This document shows, in pieces, positions 44,113 to 53,609 of a stretch of DNA of 64,000 nt (the first letter of the stretch is position 1; every line of letters starts with the position of its first letter). Source of the DNA: FEN-1297 sp021817845. Lineage in GTDB: Bacteria > Bacteroidota > Ignavibacteria > Ignavibacteriales > Ignavibacteriaceae. The notes below the pieces were generated by a model, which worked only from the letters and a program-made list of their open reading frames with translations, did no database searches and was not told where the DNA came from. The stretch spans positions 29,537 to 93,536 of the forward strand of contig JAKAFW010000011.1 in the NCBI GenBank assembly GCA_021817845.1, read 5' to 3'. The position numbers and the translations under genes are program-made.

Positions 44113-45666
44113 ATGGAAAAAGTCGCCGCTGAAATATTGTTCGATAAGTTTGAAGTTATTAACCTACTTAAAAAAGATGATTATACCGGCGTATATCTTG
44201 CTAATCATATTTATCTCGGTAAAAAAATTATACTTAAAACGCTGGATACCGATAATCTTTCCGATAAAACTATCCTTGAAAGATTCAAACGCGAAGCTAA
44301 AATACTTGCTATGCTTGACCATCCGAATCTTATAAAAGTTTTAGACTTCGGCATGTATAATAATTTCTTCTATATTTCTTTTGAATATTTTGAAAGCCGC
44401 AATCTTCGCGAAGTTATTATTAAAAACAATCTCTCCCTAAATGAAAAAATCAGTTTGATGGTTCAGCTTCTAAAAGCTCTTAATGTCGCTCATCAAAACC
44501 ATATTATCCACCGCGACATCAAACCTGAGAATCTGCTTCTAAATTCTAAAAATGAATTGAAGATTGCAGACTTTGGCTTAGCGTTAATTATAAATGAAAA
44601 TGTATTAACGCATTCTTCTTCTATTGTCGGGACTCCTGGATATATGGCTCCCGAACAAATTAGAGGGGAAAAAACCTCGCAGACCGATTTGTTTGCCGCC
44701 GGTATTGTTGGCTATGAATTATTCATGGGAGTCAATCCTTTTATAGGGAAAGATATTAGCGAAACGTTGAACAATATTTTGGTATTTGATGAGGGTAAAA
44801 TTTTCGCATCACTGCAAAATTTGCCTGATAATGTCCGCCAGGCATTAACAAATTTACTTAAAAAGGACCTTCGAGATAGAACAAAATCTGCGCTAGAATC
44901 TCTTAAATATTTTGGCGTTGAAGAGGAAATATATAAACCTATTTTACCCACAAAGCAAAAAGTAAATATTAAAGTACCGCTTATCTTAATTTCGGTTGCT
45001 CTATTTGGTCTCTTTTTGTTTTTTAGCTTACGGTTAATTAGTCCAAAACCGGCGCCGGTCAAAATTACAAACACTGCCAATTCTAAAGAAAACCTTATAA
45101 AAACTATTCCCACAAATCAGTCAACCAAAATTTCTCCTGATATATCGAAGAAGGAAGCTAAAGAATTAAATAAACCCTTAATTAAGAAAGCTGCAGAAAT
45201 TCCTACTCAAACAGCGGTGAACGCTAACTCATCGACCCTTTTAGGAAGGCTTTCTGTAGAGTGTTTCCCCTGGGCAGAGGTTTATATTGATGGTAATAAA
45301 ATTGATCAAACACCGCTTGTAGATTACAAACTGACCGAAGGTATGCATAAATTAACGTTTGTTCATCCTGATTTTCCATCTTATTCCCGTGAAATTAAAA
45401 TTATTCCAAACAATTTGTCAACACTAAAAGTAAATTTTCCGGAAATGGTTGGATACTTTAAATGCGATATTTACCCCTGGGGGAAAATTATAATTAACGG
45501 TGATTATAAGGGAACAACTCCGCTTCAAAAACCAATTGCGCTTTTTCCCGGAAGTTATCAGGTTACTGTAGAAAATCCAGGTTTTAATCCGGTCAAAAAA
45601 AACATCGATATTATTGCAAAACAGACCTTTGACTTCAAGATGAACTTTAAATCTAACGGGAAATAA
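44113..45666 (+). CDS. Ser/Thr protein kinase with transmembrane helix and two PEGA domains
   Basis: A 517-residue Hanks-type kinase. Lys42 (I-L-K-T-L) is the ATP-site lysine, H-R-D-I-K-P-E-N puts the catalytic Asp at 135, D-F-G is at 153-155 and A-P-E at 179-181. The glycine-rich loop is poor (K-K-D-D-Y-T-G-V-Y). A transmembrane helix lies at about 289-310, followed by a low-complexity linker and two PEGA repeats (about 377-440 and 447-512) outside the membrane. PEGA domains are thought to bind surface structures. It follows the sigma-54 activator by three bases, so the two may form a signalling route. Confidence 0.92.
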   Translation: MEKVAAEILFDKFEVINLLKKDDYTGVYLANHIYLGKKIILKTLDTDNLSDKTILERFKREAKILAMLDHPNLIKVLDFGMYNNFFYISFEYFESRNLREVIIKNNLSLNEKISLMVQLLKALNVAHQNHIIHRDIKPENLLLNSKNELKIADFGLALIINENVLTHSSSIVGTPGYMAPEQIRGEKTSQTDLFAAGIVGYELFMGVNPFIGKDISETLNNILVFDEGKIFASLQNLPDNVRQALTNLLKKDLRDRTKSALESLKYFGVEEEIYKPILPTKQKVNIKVPLILISVALFGLFLFFSLRLISPKPAPVKITNTANSKENLIKTIPTNQSTKISPDISKKEAKELNKPLIKKAAEIPTQTAVNANSSTLLGRLSVECFPWAEVYIDGNKIDQTPLVDYKLTEGMHKLTFVHPDFPSYSREIKIIPNNLSTLKVNFPEMVGYFKCDIYPWGKIIINGDYKGTTPLQKPIALFPGSYQVTVENPGFNPVKKNIDIIAKQTFDFKMNFKSNGK

Positions 45667-45695
45667 CATGGATGGCATTATTGTTGAAGGTCTAT

Positions 45696-46970
45696 ATGAT
45701 TGAGTTGTTTAATAATTCTAAAATGAAAAAAATAATCTACATATTTATATTATTTTCTACCATTGCTTTTTCGCAACAATCTTGGCAGATTGTTGGTACT
45801 ATGCCTAATCCTGTTTATGGCGGGCAAGCAGTAGTAAAAGATTCCATGATTTATATCCTCGGTGGCTTTTCTGAATCAAATAATGGTCCCGTAAATTATA
45901 TTCAAGAATACAATCCCCGTGATAGTACTTGGAAAAATGTAGGAACAATGAATGTCGCACGCGAATACTTTGTTGCAGGTCTTTACAATAATAACATTAT
46001 TTATTTTGGCGGCACTTCTTCTTCAATGATGAACGATTCAATGGAAATGTGGAATGGGAATTCGCCTCCTTCATTTTTTGGTAATAATCAAAACTTTAAT
46101 AGGCTATATTCCACAGGTGTTGTTTCCGGTAATAATATTTACGTCTTCGGAGGTTTTCCATCAGGAATGAATTTGCATTATATGTTTGAATATAATATTC
46201 CATCTTCAAAGATTATCTCTTCGTATGATTCTAATTTTACTGTAGATTTTCCTACATGGCAGATGTCAGCTATACTTGGGAGTGATATATATGTTTTCGG
46301 CGGAGTTGGCATTGGTAGTTTTGGAACGCCGCAAAATTCAATTGTCAAATTTGATACGACGGATAAAAGCTTTTCTGTAATTTCTACCCACCTTGATAAT
46401 CCCCGCGCTCACGGAGTAGCGATTGCTGACAATAATAAAATATATATTATTGGAGGTATTAATGAAACACATCCTCTTTCTTCTGTTTATATTTTTAACC
46501 CAAGCAACGATAATTCCGAGGATATTGGAGATGGACCTGATCTAAATAATCCTAGGACAGATTTAATGGCAGTAAATTATTATGGCTCAATTTATGTTTT
46601 CGGTGGAATGGGAGAAAATGGTCAACCCGTTACTTCGATCGAAAAACTTGATCTTATTACTGGGATTCCTAACAACCATTCCCAAATTGTAAATGGATTT
46701 AAACTGGATAATAATTATCCTAATCCTTTTAACCCTTCTACTCAAATTTCTTTTTCAGTAGGAAAGGAAAGTCAAGTCTCGATTGATATCTATTCAATCC
46801 TTGGCCAGCGTATTAAAAATCTTACTTCAAAAAATTATTCAGTCGGGAATTACCAAATTACGTGGGATGGCACAGATAACTACGGTAAGCAGGTGGCAGC
46901 AGGAGTATATATTTATAGATTATCTTCAGATTATTTTACTGATTCAAAAAAAATGGTATTGATGAAGTAA
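45696..46970 (+). CDS. Secreted Kelch-repeat protein with type IX sorting domain
   Basis: A 424-residue exported protein. I favour ATG 45696, with GAAGG five bases upstream. ATG 45723 gives the tighter signal peptide M-K-K-I-I-Y-I-F and ATG 45672 is also possible. After S-Q-Q there are about six Kelch blades (repeated Y-V-F-G-G, Y-I-L-G-G, Y-I-I-G-G). The C-terminal about 85 residues begin N-N-Y-P-N-P-F-N-P-S-T and end K-M-V-L-M-K, the Por/type IX C-terminal sorting domain of this phylum group. It is likely at the cell surface or released. The next gene overlaps its stop. Confidence 0.9.
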   Translation: MIELFNNSKMKKIIYIFILFSTIAFSQQSWQIVGTMPNPVYGGQAVVKDSMIYILGGFSESNNGPVNYIQEYNPRDSTWKNVGTMNVAREYFVAGLYNNNIIYFGGTSSSMMNDSMEMWNGNSPPSFFGNNQNFNRLYSTGVVSGNNIYVFGGFPSGMNLHYMFEYNIPSSKIISSYDSNFTVDFPTWQMSAILGSDIYVFGGVGIGSFGTPQNSIVKFDTTDKSFSVISTHLDNPRAHGVAIADNNKIYIIGGINETHPLSSVYIFNPSNDNSEDIGDGPDLNNPRTDLMAVNYYGSIYVFGGMGENGQPVTSIEKLDLITGIPNNHSQIVNGFKLDNNYPNPFNPSTQISFSVGKESQVSIDIYSILGQRIKNLTSKNYSVGNYQITWDGTDNYGKQVAAGVYIYRLSSDYFTDSKKMVLMK

Positions 46971-47809
46971 TGAGTAAGATAGCTACTACTATTATTTTAT
47001 GCGCCTCATTTATGCAGCTTCTCTTCGCCCAACAGAATTCCGCTTCTATTTCCAATCTTAAAGGTAAATTTGAATCGTTCGAGTATAACCAGGCAATTTC
47101 GTATGCCGATAGTTTACTAGCTCATAAAAATATTTTTAGCAGTGAGGAGCAAATCCAAATTTATCTTGTGAAAGGCGTTTCACAATTTTCGTTATCAAAT
47201 AATGAGGGGGCTAAGGATAGCTTTAATAATATCCTTAAAATAAATCCCGGTTATATACTTGACTCAACAAATGTTTCTCCCAAAATTATTTCATTTTTTA
47301 ACAGCGTAAAATCTGACTTTGAAAAGGAGCTTTCCTTAAAAAATGAATCCGTAAGAATAAAAACCGACACTGTTTATATCCCCAAAATTATTAATAAAGT
47401 AGAATCGGCTGACAATCTAAAACAAGCCTTCCTACGCTCGGTTATTTTCCCCGGATTGGGTCATTTTTATCTTAAAGAAAATACAAAAGGATGGATATTG
47501 ACTTCGCTAAGCGCAATAACAATTGCATCATCAATTTATTTCATAATTGATAGTAATAAAAAAGAGAAGAGTTATCTAAATGAAACCAATCCAAGTTTTA
47601 TTCAACAAAAATACGATTTGTATAATTCATCATATAAAATGAAAAACATTTCTATTATTTCTTTCGCTGCTGTGTGGCTTTACAGCCAAATAGATATTCT
47701 ATTTTTCCCGAATCATTTTAATTTAGATGATAATAAAATCTCTTTTAGCCCAAACTTAAATTTCCAATTTGCAAATAATCTTCAACTTAATTTTCATCTC
47801 GAATTTTAA
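46970..47809 (+). CDS. TPR-containing protein with C-terminal membrane part
   Basis: A 279-residue protein with a signal peptide ending L-L-F-A-Q. Residues about 28-110 have TPR-like helices (E-Y-N-Q-A-I-S-Y-A-D and G-A-K-D-S-F-N-N-I-L-K-I-N-P). Two hydrophobic segments near 170-190 and 225-245 are preceded by S-V-I-F-P-G-L-G-H-F-Y, a motif like that of DUF5683 membrane proteins. Function is unknown. It overlaps the Kelch gene by one base and ends the plus-strand cluster. Confidence 0.78.
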   Translation: MSKIATTIILCASFMQLLFAQQNSASISNLKGKFESFEYNQAISYADSLLAHKNIFSSEEQIQIYLVKGVSQFSLSNNEGAKDSFNNILKINPGYILDSTNVSPKIISFFNSVKSDFEKELSLKNESVRIKTDTVYIPKIINKVESADNLKQAFLRSVIFPGLGHFYLKENTKGWILTSLSAITIASSIYFIIDSNKKEKSYLNETNPSFIQQKYDLYNSSYKMKNISIISFAAVWLYSQIDILFFPNHFNLDDNKISFSPNLNFQFANNLQLNFHLEF

Positions 47810-47960
47810 CAATTAACTTCATTCTTTTTCTTAAACGAAATACAACTCAAGAAATATATTTTTACATTCTATTTTGAGTAATTCATCTACCCCATGATTC
47901 CAATACTCCAACACTCCATTACCCATTATAGATATATTATTGTAAAGTGAGTGAAATAAA

Positions 47961-50900
47961 TCATAACTCCGTTAATTGTATTTTATCTACGTCTTCATAC
48001 GTAATCACAATCAAATCTTCATCATTAGGATTAGGGATTTTTGAAATCCTTTCTTCCTGATTTGAAATTACTTTGAACAAAATATTTTTAACTGTTCTGG
48101 CATTACCAAAGTTCTTATCTCTTTTATCAAAAAGTTTTGTGAAAATTTCTAATAGTAGTTGCCAGGCTCCTTCATCAAGCTTATAACCGTTCTTTTCGCT
48201 AATGTCTAACCCAATCTCTAAAAGCTGCCTTGGTGTGTAATCTTCAAAAAGAAATGTATTTGTAAAGCGGGAACGCATTCCCGGGTTTGATTCTAAAAAT
48301 TTAGTCATCTCAACAGTATAACCTGCTACTATAACGATAAACTTTCCCGGGTAATCTTCCATCCTTTTTAAAAGAGTATCAATTGCCTCTTGTCCAAAAT
48401 CAGAACTTCCTCTTGCGAGAGAGTAAGCCTCATCGATAAATAAAGTTCCTCCTAATGCTTTTCTAATTATCTCGTCTGTCTTTGCATTTGTCTGACCCTG
48501 GTATCCTGCAACTAATCCTGAACGGTCAACTTCAACCAAATGCCCCTTTTCAAGTATCCCCATCTCTTTATATATTTTACTTAACAAACGCGCAATTGTA
48601 GTTTTCCCTGTCCCGGGATTTCCTATAAAAACTGAGTGCAAGTTTTTGGGAATAACTTTTAATCCTCGCTGCTTTCTGAGTTTTGCTACTTTCAAGCTGC
48701 TTACAAGCTTATTTACTGAGCCTTTTACGGAATCAAGCCCTATTAAATTATTTAACTCGTTTAAATATTTAATAAGAAGCTCCGGATCTCCTTCAACTTT
48801 CACCGCTTCTTTCTCCTTTTTTTGTGAAATTAGATCCCGGATGTCTTCAAGCAAAATATATTTTAACACTTCTTCATGACGTTCTTCTGCTATAATGTCA
48901 GCAACTCTAAGTAATTGGTTCTTCAATGCCCCTTCAACAAGATCGCGAACAAGCCTACCATTGCCGAATGTTTTATTTCGGTTCCTGTAAATTGTATTGA
49001 AATATTTTTTCAATGGTTCTTTTGCATCTTCGTCAAGATAATGACCTTTGCTCTCTAATAGTTTCTGTGTAATTTGGATTAGTTCATCCGGAGAATAGTC
49101 CTCAAAGGTAAACTTTTTAGTAAAGCGCGATTGAAGTCCCGGATTACTATTTAAAAGGTCATTCATTTCCTCCGTGTATCCTGCGGCAATAACGATAAAC
49201 TTGCCTCTGTCATCTTCCATTCTTTTTAGTAAAGTATCTATTGCTTCCTTGCCAAAGTCGGAGCTGCTGTCTCCTTTTTTAATCAAAGAATAAGCCTCAT
49301 CAATAAATAGTGTCCCTCCGATAGCCTTGTCAATAGCTTCCTTTGTCTTTTCTGCTGTTTGACCTACAAAACTTGCAACTAATCCCTGTCTGTCAATTTC
49401 TACTAGATGTCCCTTAGGCAAAATTCCTAAAGAAGAATAAATCTCACTGAATAACCTCGCTACTGTTGTTTTACCAGTTCCCGGATTACCTAAAAATACT
49501 AAATGCGAGGAAAATTTATCTTGAATATTTTCTCCCTGTTCGGTATAAAATCTTGCCAACTTTATAATTTCATTAATTTCTTTCTTAACACTTTCAAGTC
49601 CTGTTAAATTATTAAGCTTGTTCATCGCACTAGCTAAAGCTTCTTCGTCGATGCCGATCTTCACTTCCTTAGAAATAGAGCTTCCTAAAATGGCAAGGAT
49701 ATCTTCGGGGCAAATAGTAATCATTGTCTCTTTAGTTCGCTCCGCATAATCGATTTTTAATACCCGCTTACTTAGATGTAGCTTTGCTTCGTTAAAATAA
49801 TTCCGGGCAAGTCGTGCATTACCAAAGGTTTTATCTCGCTTTCTATATAAATTAGTGAATTCTTTTTTTAGTAGCTCAATCGCTTCCGGTTTGATATTGT
49901 ATTCTTCACGTGAAGCAATAAGGTTAAAAATTTCTAACAGTTCATCGGGGGAATAATCTTCAAAATTAAATATGTGGGTGAAACGCGATTTTAATCCCGG
50001 ATTTGAATTTATAAAAGAATTCATCTCCTCCGGGTAACCAGCTATAATAACAACAAACTCGTTGTTGGAATCTTCCATCCTTTTTAATAGAACATCAGTA
50101 GCTTCCTGACCAAAGTCCTGCATATTGCCCGCTTTCTTCAGCGTATAAGCCTCATCAATAAATAGTAGTCCCCCGATGGCTTCGCTAATAACCTTCTGTG
50201 TTTTCTGTGCTGTCTCTCCGATATATTGTCCTACAAGTCCGGAGCGATCGACTTCAATTACATGACCGTTTTTCAAAAGTCCCATTGCCTGAAAAATTTT
50301 CCCGAGTAATCGTGCTATTGTTGTTTTACCTGTTCCCGGGTTTCCAAGAAATACTGAGTGCATAGAAAGATTTTCTTGCGTCTTTAACCCCAGTTTTTTT
50401 CTTTCATTGATGTACTTCAGATAATCAACAAAATCCCGCATCGATTGTTTTACACCTTGAAGTCCCACAAACGAATCAAGATTTTCTAAAAGTTCTTCAA
50501 TGGATTTTGTTTCCTGAGGTTTTAATGATGAAGCTTCCACTTCTGCAGGCTGATTTATTGATGGCTTTTCCGGTTCTTCAGATTGATTCAATCCTACTTC
50601 CGTCTGTTCAAAATTAAATATATCCGAATCGCCAATTAAAAACCATCTTGTACAAATGAGAAAATTGTCAATAAAAATTTCAACTCTACCCTGGCCCATA
50701 TTCCAGAATCCCAGAGTATCTGCTCCCCAGCTTTGAACAAACTCGACAATCTTCCAATCTTTTTCAATTTCCATATTGAAGTTATATCTACCGACTTCAA
50801 TATTATTTAATATCCAAACGGCAGTTCCTTCAAATTCCATTTTCCTGTTCTTGTGAAATGGGTTATCAATTACAACTTCAACTCCTATATATCTTATCGT

Positions 50901-51839
50901 CTCTTGGCAAAATTGAAGATGATAGGTTCTTCTACCGGAACGCAAATTTTCCATCAAATCATAAGTCTTAGCATGATAAACGTGGAAGAATTTATTTTCA
51001 AAAGCAATAAAATCAGTGCGCTTATCTTGAATTTGAATTAAAGGCTCGCCTTGTATGGTAATCTGTTCATTAGGATAGTATTTAATAATTTGTTGGTAAA
51101 TATTTATGAAGCGGCTATCATCCTTAAATTCTCCCTTTATTGCTTCAGCTTTTTCTAAGGCAAGCCGGGTTTGATAAATACCAAGTAAGGATTCAAGTTC
51201 AAGAAGGTGGGCTTCGTGATGATCATTAATAAACGAAGGTGTGTCTAATGTATTTTTTGCAGCCCATAACGAAAACCAAAATTCCTTTTGCTTACAAGCT
51301 TCTTGGCCTTCCGGTAGCATTGAACTTTTTTTATTAAACATTCCGTTAAGAAAACTTGCATCATAACCTAAAGCTTTTCTAAACCAATCTCTAACTTGTA
51401 AGAATTTTGGATTTAAGGCTTTGTCAATTGTGATTGCTTTTTCAATTTCTTCCAATCCCTCAAAAAATCTACCGAGTCCACCAAGTGCTCTTGCTTTATT
51501 CAAATGTGCCCAGGTTAGTAAGTCGGGCTTTTTTGTAATAGCCCAATCAAGGTCGGTAATAGCGCCTTCAAATATACCCATTCGCATTAAAAGGAATCCG
51601 CGGTACAAACGGGAGTTTACATCGTTTTCTGAAACTTGCACGGCTAAGTTTGCAAGCTCCAAAGCCTGTGCAGGATATCCGTTTTCAAGCATTGCCCATG
51701 CAAGGCATGAAGCTGCATTATAATCGTATTGTCTTTCATCATATACTGTTTTAGCAGCTACAAGCGCCATGCGGTAACGTCCTTGCCGCAAATGCTCGTA
51801 TGCTGTTTGAAGCAGTTCATCTAATTCATCGGAAGTCAA
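47961..51839 (-). CDS. TPR protein with three CbbX-like AAA+ domains
   Basis: A 1292-residue cytoplasmic ATPase. Residues about 1-170 are TPR-like, about 230-420 a beta-rich region, and then three CbbX/SpoVK-type AAA+ modules follow. Walker A motifs (G-N-P-G-T-G-K-T-T-x-A-R-L) fall near residues 496, 783 and 1071, about 287 apart; each is followed by F-I-D-E-A-Y (Walker B) and an S-R-F-T arginine-finger region. All three sites look intact. Related modules are found in CbbX, SpoVK and the EccA subunit of type VII secretion; TPR plus AAA+ is the EccA layout, but three modules in one chain is unusual. Substrate unknown. Confidence 0.9.
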   Translation of the reverse strand: MTSDELDELLQTAYEHLRQGRYRMALVAAKTVYDERQYDYNAASCLAWAMLENGYPAQALELANLAVQVSENDVNSRLYRGFLLMRMGIFEGAITDLDWAITKKPDLLTWAHLNKARALGGLGRFFEGLEEIEKAITIDKALNPKFLQVRDWFRKALGYDASFLNGMFNKKSSMLPEGQEACKQKEFWFSLWAAKNTLDTPSFINDHHEAHLLELESLLGIYQTRLALEKAEAIKGEFKDDSRFINIYQQIIKYYPNEQITIQGEPLIQIQDKRTDFIAFENKFFHVYHAKTYDLMENLRSGRRTYHLQFCQETIRYIGVEVVIDNPFHKNRKMEFEGTAVWILNNIEVGRYNFNMEIEKDWKIVEFVQSWGADTLGFWNMGQGRVEIFIDNFLICTRWFLIGDSDIFNFEQTEVGLNQSEEPEKPSINQPAEVEASSLKPQETKSIEELLENLDSFVGLQGVKQSMRDFVDYLKYINERKKLGLKTQENLSMHSVFLGNPGTGKTTIARLLGKIFQAMGLLKNGHVIEVDRSGLVGQYIGETAQKTQKVISEAIGGLLFIDEAYTLKKAGNMQDFGQEATDVLLKRMEDSNNEFVVIIAGYPEEMNSFINSNPGLKSRFTHIFNFEDYSPDELLEIFNLIASREEYNIKPEAIELLKKEFTNLYRKRDKTFGNARLARNYFNEAKLHLSKRVLKIDYAERTKETMITICPEDILAILGSSISKEVKIGIDEEALASAMNKLNNLTGLESVKKEINEIIKLARFYTEQGENIQDKFSSHLVFLGNPGTGKTTVARLFSEIYSSLGILPKGHLVEIDRQGLVASFVGQTAEKTKEAIDKAIGGTLFIDEAYSLIKKGDSSSDFGKEAIDTLLKRMEDDRGKFIVIAAGYTEEMNDLLNSNPGLQSRFTKKFTFEDYSPDELIQITQKLLESKGHYLDEDAKEPLKKYFNTIYRNRNKTFGNGRLVRDLVEGALKNQLLRVADIIAEERHEEVLKYILLEDIRDLISQKKEKEAVKVEGDPELLIKYLNELNNLIGLDSVKGSVNKLVSSLKVAKLRKQRGLKVIPKNLHSVFIGNPGTGKTTIARLLSKIYKEMGILEKGHLVEVDRSGLVAGYQGQTNAKTDEIIRKALGGTLFIDEAYSLARGSSDFGQEAIDTLLKRMEDYPGKFIVIVAGYTVEMTKFLESNPGMRSRFTNTFLFEDYTPRQLLEIGLDISEKNGYKLDEGAWQLLLEIFTKLFDKRDKNFGNARTVKNILFKVISNQEERISKIPNPNDEDLIVITYEDVDKIQLTEL

Positions 51840-52417
51840 TTAAGAATATCTCCTGGTTGAATTTCTCTAAAATCTCTTAGATACATATGTAATATAGTAA
51901 AATATCGGAAAGTTTTTCTTATTAAATATGTGGGCAAAAGATGAGATAATTTGTTTTGCCTTAATTGAGTTATTTTTTATGTCATTAGTAGGCGAAGCCG
52001 AAGCAATCTCATACATTGTAAAGAGATTACCACGCACGCTTCGGGTGCTACTAATGACCACTGCTTGAGAAATGCGTTTTTGAGCAAAAATAGGCTTAGA
52101 GATTTCTCACCGCAAACGGGGCAGGCTCCGGTACTGATGACAACTGCTTCTCCCTGTCATATCGAAGGAGCTTTGCGACTGAGATATCCCATGGTCAATT
52201 CGTATATCTTGAGCTATTCATGGGATTTCTCACCGGCTAATCCGCTGAAAGCGGACGGATTCGAAATGACACAAGTGGCCATTCTTTTAATAAATAAAGG
52301 CAATGCCTTTTTCAATAACTCGCAATGACAGTAAAAAAGAGACGTTGTAGAAAGAAGCACTCAATTTAGATAATGATAAGCCTTGGTTAAATATAACTAT
52401 ACTTTTCTTCGATGCTT
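51840..52417. other. Intergenic region made of repeat elements
   Basis: No gene is supported here; short ORFs reflect repeats. GTCATTAGTAG (51981-51991) and CTACTAATGAC (52048-52058) form an inverted repeat. 52145-52329 is an inverted copy of 60604-60784. The motif TGTCAT-TTCGAA...GAGAAATC and its relatives recur several times in both places. Confidence 0.7.
52145..52329 (-). repeat. Copy 1 of a dispersed repeat element
   Basis: On the minus strand this reads TGTCATTGCGAGTTATTGAA, AAAGGCATTGCCTTTATTTA and on through TGTCATTTCGAATCC and GAGAAATCCC to CTCCTTCGATATGACA. The same order occurs at 60604-60784 on the plus strand. The two differ mostly by short insertions in palindromic parts. Confidence 0.75.
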
Positions 52418-53017
52418 TTAACAGCCTTCTTTAATAGTTGCTTGTTTGCCGCCTTTTGATTTTTCCAACAATTGATTTGCAGAAATTTTTTCACCTGAGA
52501 GTTTGCTTCTCAACTCCATAAGAGTGTTAAGGTCTTTATCGCTTAGCTGAGAGGTTATCGTTATTCCTATAGGATCGATTAAATATTCTTTAATTGCCTG
52601 AAATCCGCCTTTAACCGCATATGCCCTGGCATTTTTTACCTGTCGCAAAAGTGCAACTGCTTCCTGAGCATCCTTGGTGTTATTACCATATATAAGGATT
52701 AAATCATCAGGATTCCAATTGGAGTTTTGAAGTTGTGCAATGTCTTGGTTAATTGCAGGCTTTAAATGTTCCTTTGTAAATTCTTTTGCATCTCTTACGT
52801 CAATCCAATAACAATTAGCATTATTATATGAATAATATTTTGCTGCTTCAATCGGAGAAATAGTAAAAATACCAGTTTCATTAAAATGCTGCTGTTTTAG
52901 TTGAGCATCCACCACAAACGGATTGTTTATAAAGGATGAAGTAGGGAAGAAGGCTAAAAGTAAGGCTATAAATAAACCCAAACCTACTAACGAATATTTT
53001 TTATTTAACTTAATCAT
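52418..53017 (-). CDS. Membrane-anchored rhodanese-like protein lacking the catalytic cysteine
   Basis: A 199-residue protein with an N-terminal membrane anchor (about residues 9-27) and a single rhodanese domain outside the membrane (about 50-145). W-I-D-V-R-D-A-K-E-F-T-K-E-H-L is the typical start. At the active-site loop, where Cys follows L-I-Y, the sequence is I-Y-G-N-N-T-K-D (Gly111), so ordinary sulfurtransferase activity is not expected. Only Cys69 and the last residue, Cys199, remain. The final I-K-E-G-C is also the end of the molybdopterin subunit. It overlaps the upstream YeeE gene by eight bases. Confidence 0.85.
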   Translation of the reverse strand: MIKLNKKYSLVGLGLFIALLLAFFPTSSFINNPFVVDAQLKQQHFNETGIFTISPIEAAKYYSYNNANCYWIDVRDAKEFTKEHLKPAINQDIAQLQNSNWNPDDLILIYGNNTKDAQEAVALLRQVKNARAYAVKGGFQAIKEYLIDPIGITITSQLSDKDLNTLMELRSKLSGEKISANQLLEKSKGGKQATIKEGC

Positions 53018-53609
53018 TTTTACCCCAGAACTTATATTGCAATTTTCGCATTCCTAGACTGCCGAAAACTGCGAGTAGAGTAACCAAAAGAATTGCTAAT
53101 CCAACGTTTACATTAAGAAGTTGGTCGATACGCCAGACACCATTAGCGTCCGAATTATAAAATTTATCCCACCAAGGATATAAATCGCCGAACAATAAAC
53201 TTCCTAATAAGAATCCTCCGACAAAAACCATTGCATCAATTTTTCCCGTCACCATTGCAGCTATTGATGTTCCGGGACAGAAACCTCCCATTGCCATACC
53301 AACTCCGAAGATTAATCCTCCAACTACCATAGGTAATAAATATGAAGGAAGGAAATAGAATTTGCCAAGGTCAATTAAACCGAGAAGAGATAAACCCCAA
53401 AGACCCATTGAAGCTGTGGTTATAGCAGTGAACATTACTACGGGAACATCTACATCTTTCATGTAAAAAGCTCCGGCTATTTTCTTTGAATTTGTAAATC
53501 CTGAACGCTGTAATGCATAGCCGAATAACATACCTATCAACACAGCAAAGAGTGTATTGACTCCATCAGAAATAATACCATTTTTTACCAGTGGTCCTAT
53601 CATATCCAT
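53010..53609 (-). CDS. YeeE/YedE-family transporter, second half
   Basis: A 199-residue membrane protein with about five hydrophobic segments. I use ATG at 53609 because AAGGAGAC lies just upstream; a longer reading back to 53780 only repeats the upstream gene in another frame. Cys111 in G-G-F-C-P-G-T-S-I is the family motif. Family knowledge: a YeeE from Spirochaeta thermophila takes up thiosulfate through conserved cysteines in two halves. Here the halves are separate genes that overlap by ten bases. Confidence 0.85.
   Translation of the reverse strand: MDMIGPLVKNGIISDGVNTLFAVLIGMLFGYALQRSGFTNSKKIAGAFYMKDVDVPVVMFTAITTASMGLWGLSLLGLIDLGKFYFLPSYLLPMVVGGLIFGVGMAMGGFCPGTSIAAMVTGKIDAMVFVGGFLLGSLLFGDLYPWWDKFYNSDANGVWRIDQLLNVNVGLAILLVTLLAVFGSLGMRKLQYKFWGKND

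Noticed and set aside
51867..52061. Minus-strand ORF of 64 codons
   Set aside because: It runs over the GTCATTAGTAG inverted repeat and shows no coding signals.
52065..52328. Plus-strand ORF of 87 codons
   Set aside because: It lies wholly within palindromic repeat elements and has no family features.
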